From the NCBI GenBank assembly GCA_022843385.1, contig JALHNT010000017.1:81148-145147 (forward strand): a stretch of DNA of 64,000 nucleotides. The letters run 5' to 3'. The notes below the pieces were generated by a model. It did no database searches. It saw only the letters and a list, made by a program, of their open reading frames with translations, and was not told where the DNA came from. The DNA comes from Anaerolineae bacterium. Its GTDB lineage: Bacteria > Chloroflexota > Anaerolineae > Aggregatilineales > Phototrophicaceae. Shown in pieces: positions 27,989-34,738 of the stretch (the first letter of the stretch is position 1; the number at the start of each line of letters is the position of its first letter). Made by a program: the position numbers and the translations under genes.

Positions 27989-28476
27989 TGTTGAGCTTAG
28001 GGATTGACCCCGGAACAGCGACGATTGGCTATGGCCTGGTCAAAGAGCATGCTGATGGCTCGCAGCAGGCCATCGCCTATGGTGTCATCACCACGCCGCC
28101 AACCCAGCCCATGTGGGAGCGGCTGAAGACCATCTACGACGGAATCACGGAGCTGGTCCATCTTTACCAACCCGATCGCGCTGGCGTAGAAGAGCTATTC
28201 TTCGCCAAAAATGTGACCACGGCCATCACCGTTGCCCAGGGTCGCGGTGTGATCCTCCTGGCCTTGACGACCTGCAAACTGCCCATCGCAGAATACAAAC
28301 CGAACCAGGTCAAACAGTCGATAGCCGGCTATGGGGCAGCCGCCAAGCCGCAGATGCAGGAGATGGTCCGCATCCTGCTGGGCTTAGATGAAATTCCCAA
28401 ACCGGATGATGCGGCGGATGCGCTGGCGATTGCGATAACCGATTTACGCCATGCGGTCTACAACGAATACGAGTGA
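27988..28476 (+). CDS. ruvC: Holliday junction resolvase RuvC
   Basis: A 162-residue endonuclease. The acidic catalytic residues are visible: Asp in GIDPGTATIGYG near residue 6, Glu in VEELFFAKNVTTA, and two Asp in KPDDAADALAIA. It cuts four-way junctions formed in homologous recombination, acting with RuvAB. It overlaps yebC by one base and precedes ruvA by six. ruvB is not in this window. Confidence 0.97.
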   Translation: MLSLGIDPGTATIGYGLVKEHADGSQQAIAYGVITTPPTQPMWERLKTIYDGITELVHLYQPDRAGVEELFFAKNVTTAITVAQGRGVILLALTTCKLPIAEYKPNQVKQSIAGYGAAAKPQMQEMVRILLGLDEIPKPDDAADALAIAITDLRHAVYNEYE

Positions 28477-28482
28477 AGCACT

Positions 28483-29058
28483 ATGATTGCCAGCATTGAA
28501 GGTAAAGTCGCCCATACCGGAAAAGACCATGCCATCATGGTCGCGGGCGGAATCGGCTATAAAGTATTTGTCCCCTTCCCCACATTGGAACGGCTGACCC
28601 TCAACGAAACTGGCTTCCTGCACACCCTGCTCATAGTGCGCGAAGACTCGATGACGCTGTATGGATTCGCAACCGAGCATGAGCAGGATGTCTTTGAAAT
28701 TCTGTTGTCGGTCAACGGCGTTGGCCCCCGGCTGGCACTGGCGATCCTTAGCCATCTGAGCCTCGAAAGTCTCAAGAATGCAGTCATTGGCGAACGGGCT
28801 GAAATACTGACCCGTGTCCCCGGCATCGGCAAGAAGACCGCCCAGAAAATCCTGATCGAACTGAAGGATAAGCTCAAGCTCGGTCTGGATACCGCGCCGG
28901 TCACCGCCTTCGATGACGTCAACAGCGATGTTCTGGATGCGCTGGTAGCGCTGGGTTACAGCATCGTCGAGGCTCAGACCGCCATTCAATCCTTCCCACC
29001 GAACACGCCGCCCGATGTCGAAGAACGGGTACGGCTAGCGCTGCAATACTTTGCCTGA
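28483..29058 (+). CDS. ruvA: Holliday junction DNA helicase subunit RuvA
   Basis: A 191-residue RuvA with all three domains: the OB-fold (MIASIEGKVAHTGKDHAIMV), the helix-hairpin-helix region (LSVNGVGPRLALAILSHLS and VPGIGKKTAQKILIELKDKL) and the C-terminal domain that contacts RuvB (DVLDALVALGYSIVEAQTAI). It binds junctions as a tetramer. The neighbour ruvC fits; ruvB must be elsewhere. Confidence 0.97.
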   Translation: MIASIEGKVAHTGKDHAIMVAGGIGYKVFVPFPTLERLTLNETGFLHTLLIVREDSMTLYGFATEHEQDVFEILLSVNGVGPRLALAILSHLSLESLKNAVIGERAEILTRVPGIGKKTAQKILIELKDKLKLGLDTAPVTAFDDVNSDVLDALVALGYSIVEAQTAIQSFPPNTPPDVEERVRLALQYFA

Positions 29059-29079
29059 CGCTATCTTAGGAGATGAAGA

Positions 29080-29802
29080 TTGACTGACCACCTCCTCGGC
29101 AAACGAGTCGACGTGTTGGACAAGGGATGGATCGAGCTGATTGATCTGCTCCCTCACCCGGCGACGGGTATTTCGGGCGATTTAGCGATCGTCAATGCAG
29201 CTCGTGTCAGCTTCATGGGTGAGAGCAAAGGCGACGAAAAAGACAAGAAACTGTTGTTTTACCTGCTGCGAAACGCCCATACCAGCCCATTTGAGATGGT
29301 CGAGTTCAAGTTTCGGGTGCGCGCCCCCCTGGTGACCTGGTGGCAATGGGTACGTCATCGCACCTGGAACTTCAACGCTCAGTCCGGGCGTTACACCCCA
29401 TTTGAAGAGAACGATTTTTATATCCCCGATGTTTGGCGTAAGCAGGCCGCCAGCAATAAACAGGCCAGCGAGGGACAGGTAGAGCCGGAAGTGAATGCCG
29501 CGCTGACTGACAAGCTGAAAGAACATTACAACGAGGGACACAGACTATACGAAGAAGCGCTGCAAGCCGGAGTATCGAAAGAGATGGCGCGTTTATTCCT
29601 GCCGGGTTTCAGCGTCTACTATACCTGGGTGGCGAAAGTCGATGCTCACAACCTGATGCAATTCCTGCGGCTGCGTATGGCCTCCGATGCCCAGTACGAA
29701 ATCCGGGTCTACGCCCAGGCGATTTATGAGTCCTTCTTCAAGCCGGCGCTTCCCTGGACCGCCGAAGCCTTCGACTTGTATGGGTTGAAAAAAGCGGAAT
29801 AA
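29080..29802 (+). CDS. thyX: Flavin-dependent thymidylate synthase
   Basis: A 240-residue ThyX that makes dTMP from dUMP using methylene-tetrahydrofolate and FAD. The RHRX7S motif is clear (RHRTWNFNAQSGRYTP), as are NAHTSPFEMVEFKFRVRAPL and LRMASDAQYEIRVYA. Start is TTG 29080 with AGGAG about eight bases upstream. It ends the ruv transcript; a 1.3-kb repeat-rich gap follows with no obvious terminator. Confidence 0.97.
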   Translation: MTDHLLGKRVDVLDKGWIELIDLLPHPATGISGDLAIVNAARVSFMGESKGDEKDKKLLFYLLRNAHTSPFEMVEFKFRVRAPLVTWWQWVRHRTWNFNAQSGRYTPFEENDFYIPDVWRKQAASNKQASEGQVEPEVNAALTDKLKEHYNEGHRLYEEALQAGVSKEMARLFLPGFSVYYTWVAKVDAHNLMQFLRLRMASDAQYEIRVYAQAIYESFFKPALPWTAEAFDLYGLKKAE

Positions 29803-29921
29803 CACCAAGCCGCCAAGAAAGGGAAGACTCGACCACAGAGGCACAGAGGACACAGAGAGAGAAATCAGGGGTCTTTTCCTTTCAACATTGCACTCAGCAC
29901 TTAGCACTTCCACTCTGCCGC

Positions 29922-29968
29922 CGGCGGATCGACCGTTGCGGTGGCATAACGACGGGAGCGATCCGCCG
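29922..29968. repeat. Long hairpin inside the repeat array
   Basis: GGCGGATCG (29923-29931) and CGATCCGCC (29959-29967) are inverted, and an inner CCGTTG/CGACGG-like stem lies between them, giving a bulged hairpin of about 47 bases. It is much more GC-rich than the flanking repeats. Confidence 0.6.
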
Positions 29969-30193
29969 CCAAGAAAAGACGAAGAAGATTTGACCACAGA
30001 GAACATAGAGAGAAATCAGAGTTTTTCACTTTCAACTTTGCACTCAGCACTTTCAACTTATGTAGCAGAGAATGCAGAGTGATGATTCACAAGATTCGTC
30101 AGATTCGTCAGATTCGCATCAGTCCTTTTTTCGATTCGTGAATCAGTCGTCAGTCATCAGTCGATAGTCGTCAGAAAAAATACTCAAGCTCCT

Positions 30194-30240
30194 GTGCTGC
30201 TGATTGACCATACCCCCCTTTGCTGCTGATTTTGCTGTTT
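30194..30240 (+). repeat. Dispersed TTGCTGCTGA element, copy 2
   Basis: GTGCTGCTGATT at 30194, then TTGCTGCTGATTTTGCTG at 30220, 26 bases later. It lies between the second and third CACAGAG units. Confidence 0.55.
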
Positions 30241-30680
30241 GAAGCGAGTGATTCACCACCAAGCCGTCAAGTAAAAGAAGAATTGAACCGCAGAGACACA
30301 GAGAACACAGAGAGAAATCAGAGGTCTTTTCCTTTCAACCTAGCACTCAGCACTTTCAACTTTCTCAGCAGACCACAGAGTGAAAACGGAGCGAAACTGC
30401 ACAACATTCGTCAAATTCTGCAACTGCAGCAGCTCCTTTTTTGCAGAATAGCCTTCAGCGATCAGCCATCAGCCATCAGCTTTCAGCCCTCAGCAAAAGA
30501 CCAACATAGAGAACACAGAGGACACAGAGAGCATTCCGAAGTATTTCACTTTGAACTTCGCACTCAGCACTTTCAACTCAAAATTCGTCAAAGTCGTCAA
30601 AGTCACTCGTGCATTTTGTGACTTTTGGCGTTCAGCTTTCAGCCATCAGCTTTCAGTCTGTCGCCTACCGACTGCCCTGT

Positions 30681-31097
30681 GGCGGCGGCGGCAGTGGCAG
30701 ACCAAAGCAAGTGCAAAGTGAAAAGTGTTAAGTTCAAAGTAACGAGTGACGAGTGACGAGGCATGAGCTTTTCCTCTATTGACTACCGACTGATGACTGA
30801 CGACTGATGACTTCTTGCCCTCAGCATACGATCATTCCCCGCGTTACGGGTGAACTTTTGGTAAACTTTTTGGTACGAGTTAAGCCGATTTGAGGCCAAC
30901 CATTTTGCGGGAGTGAGCAGGTTAAACCGGTCGGCACAGGGTTAGAAATGAGTTAGGAAAAATCACAGTTGAGGGAGGCCAGTTTGGGCAATACTGGGTG
31001 GGGTGCTATCGCCATGCACCCACACCCCGTTAGAGCATCTGATGGGGAGATCAAAGGTTAGCAGGTATCACACTCGTCCTGCTCCTCACTGACTGCT
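30681..31097. other. Non-coding tail of the repeat region
   Basis: It continues with short direct repeats (GAGTGACGAGTGACGAG near 30744; GACTGATGACTGACGACTG near 30790) and then AT/GC-mixed sequence with no gene, hairpin or RNA that I can support, up to the end of the leftward lipoprotein gene. Confidence 0.6.
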
Positions 31098-31661
31098 TTA
31101 GCCTGCTGGTGCCAGTTCCCCACCGACCGGGATACACATCTGCTGGGCGAGATTGTCTTCTGGATAAGCCGACCACCCATAACGCTGATCTTCCAGTCGG
31201 AAATCCGTGCCGAGCGTGATGGTCGGTTCAACAGAGTACCCGGCATAAACCTCCGCACCGAAGACATCCGTCACCACGACGCGATAGCGCGATGCCCCCG
31301 GAACCGCTGTCCAGGCCACAGTTACAGTTCCACCAACGGCGAAGGTCGTACCAGTCCGTTCAAAATCCACCAGGAAATTGGTGCAGGCGGCCAGAGTCGG
31401 AACTACAATAGCAGTCGCAGCCGGTGGTGGAGTGAAGGTCAGTGTATTGGTTGGAGCGATCACCGGCGTCCACGTCGGCGGCAGGGTCGCTCGTATGAAG
31501 GGCGTATTGGTTGCCGCTGGAGTCGGGGACGCCACTTGAGTCGGTGGCTCGGTAGGTGGAAGCGGCGATGGGATCAAGGTTGGGAGCGTTTCCGCCGTCT
31601 GTGGTCCACATCCGACCAGAAGCATCACCATGAATATCAGCATGATTGAATAGTTTTTCAT
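31098..31661 (-). CDS. Lipoprotein with Thr/Pro stalk, function unknown
   Basis: A 187-residue lipoprotein starting at ATG 31661. The signal MKNYSIMLIFMVMLLVGCG ends in a clear lipobox (LVGC). A Pro/Thr-rich stalk of about 70 residues follows (PSPLPPTEPPTQVASPTPAA). The C-terminal 95 residues form a small beta-rich domain (FAVGGTVTVAWTAVPGASRY) like a fibronectin/Ig module, with two cysteines. It is last in the leftward operon with the truncated hemoglobin gene. The longer upstream frame is a shadow of the preceding gene. Confidence 0.8.
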   Translation of the reverse strand: MKNYSIMLIFMVMLLVGCGPQTAETLPTLIPSPLPPTEPPTQVASPTPAATNTPFIRATLPPTWTPVIAPTNTLTFTPPPAATAIVVPTLAACTNFLVDFERTGTTFAVGGTVTVAWTAVPGASRYRVVVTDVFGAEVYAGYSVEPTITLGTDFRLEDQRYGWSAYPEDNLAQQMCIPVGGELAPAG

Positions 31662-31674
31662 CTCGATAATCCTG

Positions 31675-32091
31675 TCATGTTGGCGCAATCCCGATGAAGT
31701 AACCCAGAATGACCAGCACCAGCGCCAGCACACTTGTGAGCAAGCCAATCCCAACATACCACAAAACAGCAAGCCGCGCAGGCACTTCGTCGCCGCGAAT
31801 CCCGATAACTAGCCACCACCCAATCCCGTAAAATAGTGCACCGATTCCAGCCGAAGCAACAGATGGGACAATGATAGTCGCCTCGTCGAAGAAATACTGG
31901 ATGTAAATTGAGTCCACCAACGGAAAAACTGCGGTGGTGAATCCTAATGTCAGCAGCGTGACCCCCCCGATTCGCACCAGGCGCGGCCAATTCAGTATCC
32001 AGTAGACCAACCAGAGTGGAATAGGGTCAATCGTGTCAGGCGCGCCCCTGCGGACGGCGATCATCTGCTTGAGAGTCTTGCGACGGCTCAT
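31675..32091 (-). CDS. Membrane protein with four helices, function unknown
   Basis: A 138-residue protein starting MSRRKTLKQMIAVRRG at 32091, where the ATG overlaps the stop of the truncated hemoglobin gene (ATGA). Hydrophobic stretches suggest three to four membrane helices (LVRIGGVTLLTLGFTTAVFP, IIVPSVASAGIGALFYGIGW, LAVLWYVGIGLLTSVLALVL). No family recognised. Its coupling to a hemoglobin suggests a role linked to oxygen or nitric oxide, as inference only. Confidence 0.75.
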   Translation of the reverse strand: MSRRKTLKQMIAVRRGAPDTIDPIPLWLVYWILNWPRLVRIGGVTLLTLGFTTAVFPLVDSIYIQYFFDEATIIVPSVASAGIGALFYGIGWWLVIGIRGDEVPARLAVLWYVGIGLLTSVLALVLVILGYFIGIAPT

Positions 32092-32513
32092 GAGTCGGCC
32101 TTTGGCTGCGGCCACTGCATCACGTTCGGCGCAGATGGCTCGGCATTAATCATAAAAGTCGAGGCGCGTTCAAAGTAATCGCGCATCAGGCTGCGCGCCG
32201 GTTCCTGAATCTCGGCGACGTCAATCGCCGCCAGCATATGAGACAGCCAGTGGTCACGCGCCATCTGGTCAATCACAAATGGATTATGCCGCATTCGCAG
32301 CCGGGGATGTCCGCGTTGTTGAATATAGCGCGCTGGCCCACCAAAAAACTGCGTCAGGAAAAGAAATTGCCACTGTTTGCCGTCTTCCAGATCAGGCGGA
32401 AACATCGGTCGGAGCAGCGGGTCAGCTTCGACCAGCGCATAGAAGTGATCCACCAGACGGCGGAAGGGTGCGTCCCCACCCACAAAGTCATAAATGTCCT
32501 GCGCGCGCATCAT
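32088..32513 (-). CDS. Group II truncated hemoglobin
   Basis: A 141-residue 2-on-2 globin. Key features are GGDAPFRRLVDHFYALVEAD, PMFPPDLEDGKQWQFLFLTQ, the segment RGHPRLRMRHNPFVID with the likely proximal histidine in LRMRHNPF, and RDHWLSHM with the group II Trp. Group II truncated globins bind O2 and NO and are linked to NO or peroxide detoxification. It heads a leftward three-gene operon with a membrane protein and a lipoprotein. Confidence 0.93.
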   Translation of the reverse strand: MMRAQDIYDFVGGDAPFRRLVDHFYALVEADPLLRPMFPPDLEDGKQWQFLFLTQFFGGPARYIQQRGHPRLRMRHNPFVIDQMARDHWLSHMLAAIDVAEIQEPARSLMRDYFERASTFMINAEPSAPNVMQWPQPKADS

Positions 32514-32529
32514 GCCCTCAAAATATGGC

Positions 32530-32557
32530 TGGACAATAAAGACACTGGGAGTACAAT
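32530..32557 (+). promoter_or_regulatory. Promoter of the double PstS-like protein gene
   Basis: TGGACA (32530-32535), a 16-bp spacer and TACAAT (32552-32557), 43 bases before the start at 32601. Confidence 0.5.
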
Positions 32558-32600
32558 GTTTCAGCTAAATAATACACCACGTCGCCCTTAAGGAGTCCTT

Positions 32601-34502
32601 ATGAAGGTTAGCCTGCTCCACCGCCTCAGGATTTTCAGCCTGATGGCGCTGCTTTCAATCACCGCCAGTTTGACATTCGCCCAGGATAGCGCCCCCATCA
32701 CGGTTGTGGGTTCAGGCGTGGTCGCCCCCGTTTTTGATGCGCTAACGGCTGCCAGCGGCGTCGTGACCAATCAACAGGCAGAAATTACGGGAACACGCGC
32801 CGGCTTTGAGCGCCTGTGTGCCGGGACAGCCGATGTCGCGCTGTCCAATCGCTCGATCAACGCCGCCGAAAGCCAGACCTGCGCTACGAATATTGTTGAT
32901 TATAGCGAACTTTGGATCGCTCATGACATTGTGGCGCTGGTTGTTCCCGCGTCAGCCACTTATGCACAATGCCTGAGCAGCGCTGAACTGAACACGATCT
33001 TTGCCCCCAGCGCCCAGATCACCCGTTGGAACCAGCTCAGTCCAGCCAATTTTGATGTGCCGATCAACGTGGTGCTGCCAGCAACCAGTGAACCAAACTA
33101 CGCGATTCTGGACAACCTGGTGGAAGGCGATGGATTCCGCAGCGGTGTCAGCAGTGCCCCTTCCGACGTTGAGATCATCAACACCGTCAGTCAATCCGAT
33201 GGCAGCATTGGTGTGGTCGGTTTGCCAGCCGCGCTGGCTGCCAGCGACCGTGTACGCATCGTTCAGTTGAACGCCACGCCAACCTTCGGCTGCCAGTCGC
33301 CGTCAGCCACAACGGTTGAGCAGCGCACCTACCCGGCCAGCAGCCCACTGTACATCTACTTCAATCGCGCCAGCCTGGAAAAGCCCGGTCTGCGCGATCT
33401 GCTGACGTTCGCCATCAGCACCACCGCTAATGCCACCGTCGATGCACAGGGTTTGGTCGCGCCAACCGAAACGACAGTCACGACCAATCAGCAGGTCTTG
33501 ACGGGCGAAGGCAATACCCGTCCGTTCAGTGAAGCCGCCACCTCTTATCAGATTCCGCCGGATGCCAGCGGGCAGGTGCGCATCGCCGGTGCTGCCAGCG
33601 CCAGCGCCTATGTTCAGGGCATCACCTCATTCCTGACGACGCAACGTCAGTCCATCACCGTTGACAGCAAACTGCGCGGTCAGACCAACGGGGTCCGCCG
33701 CCTGTGCAATGGTGAGGTCGATATTGTGGCGATCAATCAGCCACTCGATGCTGACCAGAGTCAGAATTGCGCGGCGAACAACATTGTCACACTGGAAATC
33801 GAGCTGGGGACACAGGCAGCGGTGCTGGTCGCCAACGCCAGTTCGACTCACCTGACCTGTCTCACCAACCAACAGATCGTCAGCGCCTGGAGCGCCGCTT
33901 CCGGCTCAACCATCATCAACTGGAATCAGGTTGATCCCGCTTTCCCCGATCAGGTGATTACCCTGCTCAATGGAAATCCAGGCGATCCCTCAGCCGATCT
34001 GATGATGAGCCGTGGCGGTGGCATCGACACGCCGATCCGCGATGATGTGGCTGAAAGCAATGGCGATCCTCTGTATCGTGCGGCGGCTGTTGCCAATGTT
34101 CCCGGCAGCCTGACCGTCATGTCGTGGGCAGAATATCAGACTGTGCTGACCAACAATCAGGCCAATATTCAGTTGGTGAGCGTCAACAGCGGCGGTGGCT
34201 GTGTCGCTCCGTCTGAAGCCACTATTGCCGACCAAAGCTATCCGTTGACACGCCGCACATCGCTGTTGGTCAACCAGCGCTATCTGACCAATGTGGCGGT
34301 ACAATCCTTCCTGTGGACCATCGCCGCCGATGATAATTATGGATTGCTGGAAAACTCTGGCTTCATCGGTGTGGACTTTGGCAGTCTGCCGGGGCTGCGC
34401 CAGAGCCTGCAGAAGGCGTTCAGCGATGCCCAGACGATAGCGGCTGAGGCGACGCCAGAAGCGACTCTGGAAGCGACACCAGAAGCCACGCCCGCCAGCT
34501 AG
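32601..34502 (+). CDS. Secreted protein with two tandem PstS-like substrate-binding domains
   Basis: A 633-residue exported protein with a signal peptide (LMALLSITASLTFAQ) and AAGGAG-type RBS. Two homologous type II periplasmic-binding-like domains follow, at about residues 30-275 and 310-600. Corresponding segments are visible: FERLCAGTADVALSNRSINA with FNRASLEKPG in the first, VRRLCNGEVDIVAINQPLDA in the second, each with paired cysteines at similar places (SQTCATN / SQNCAAN). The phosphate-binding family is the closest match, but the ligand is not evident, and no pstCAB genes are adjacent. The C-terminus is a run of EATPEATLEATPEATP. The duplication within one chain is unusual. Confidence 0.85.
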   Translation: MKVSLLHRLRIFSLMALLSITASLTFAQDSAPITVVGSGVVAPVFDALTAASGVVTNQQAEITGTRAGFERLCAGTADVALSNRSINAAESQTCATNIVDYSELWIAHDIVALVVPASATYAQCLSSAELNTIFAPSAQITRWNQLSPANFDVPINVVLPATSEPNYAILDNLVEGDGFRSGVSSAPSDVEIINTVSQSDGSIGVVGLPAALAASDRVRIVQLNATPTFGCQSPSATTVEQRTYPASSPLYIYFNRASLEKPGLRDLLTFAISTTANATVDAQGLVAPTETTVTTNQQVLTGEGNTRPFSEAATSYQIPPDASGQVRIAGAASASAYVQGITSFLTTQRQSITVDSKLRGQTNGVRRLCNGEVDIVAINQPLDADQSQNCAANNIVTLEIELGTQAAVLVANASSTHLTCLTNQQIVSAWSAASGSTIINWNQVDPAFPDQVITLLNGNPGDPSADLMMSRGGGIDTPIRDDVAESNGDPLYRAAAVANVPGSLTVMSWAEYQTVLTNNQANIQLVSVNSGGGCVAPSEATIADQSYPLTRRTSLLVNQRYLTNVAVQSFLWTIAADDNYGLLENSGFIGVDFGSLPGLRQSLQKAFSDAQTIAAEATPEATLEATPEATPAS

Positions 34503-34533
34503 TACAGCTTGGCCTAAATGACCCTCGTGGTTG

Positions 34534-34573
34534 CCCTCACCCCCAGCCCCTCTCCCACAGGGCGAGGGGAGAA
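34534..34573. repeat. CCCTCACCCC...GAGGGGAG hairpin element
   Basis: CCCTCACCCCCAGCCCCTCT is followed by a near-perfect inverted half (GGGCGAGGGG), giving a 10-bp stem with one mismatch at 34547-34556 / 34560-34569 and a 3-base loop. Its composition is unlike the surrounding sequence. It looks like a member of a common family of short intergenic palindromic elements. Confidence 0.55.
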
Positions 34574-34637
34574 AAACAACTCTGGGTCCATTTGAGCCTC
34601 GGTGTACTAGACCCTGGCAGACCGATCAATTCTGTCA

Positions 34638-34670
34638 CACCCCTGCTCCAATCGGCAGGGGTGTTTTGTT
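34638..34670 (+). terminator. Intrinsic terminator after the double PstS-like gene
   Basis: A perfect 9-bp stem (CACCCCTGC / GCAGGGGTG), 8-base loop, then TTTTGTT. It lies 135 bases after the stop at 34502 and immediately before the dinG promoter. Confidence 0.8.
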
Positions 34671-34678
34671 GGGGGCTG

Positions 34679-34687
34679 TGCTATACT
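34679..34687 (+). promoter_or_regulatory. Extended -10 promoter of dinG
   Basis: TGCTATACT, 52 bases before the dinG start. Its position downstream of the terminator supports a fresh transcript. No clear -35. Confidence 0.5.
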
Positions 34688-34738
34688 GCCGACCATCTTG
34701 CTTGCCGCTTCATCGCAGACCACAGACGGGAGTTGGAT

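Larger units (their letters stand above)
29803..30680. repeat. Array of degenerate intergenic repeats (CACAGAG / ATTCGTCA / TCAGCC type)
   Basis: Four degenerate copies of a roughly 100-base unit begin near 29803, 29964, 30254 and 30496. Each runs from a purine-rich AAGAAAAG-like start through CACAGAGAACACAGAGAG and AATCAGAG to GCACTCAGCACTTTCAACT (ends near 29910, 30058, 30361, 30580). Units two to four are followed by ATTCGTCA-type direct repeats, then runs of TCAGTC/TCAGCCATCAG. Spacing is irregular (about 160-290 bases). No protein-coding sense is evident in any frame. Confidence 0.8.

Noticed and set aside
30220..30621. Possible 133-residue gene within the repeats
   Set aside because: It runs through the degenerate CACAGAG and TCAGCC repeats and its translation is repeat-derived low-complexity sequence.
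29803..30680. CRISPR array
   Set aside because: Repeats are degenerate, differ in length and are spaced by 160-290 irregular bases; there are no unique spacers of constant size and no cas genes nearby.
34592..34738. N-terminal extension of the DnaQ-DinG protein
   Set aside because: The extension would begin upstream of the intrinsic terminator and the extended -10; the ATG at 34739 has a good ribosome site and begins at the family's usual residue.
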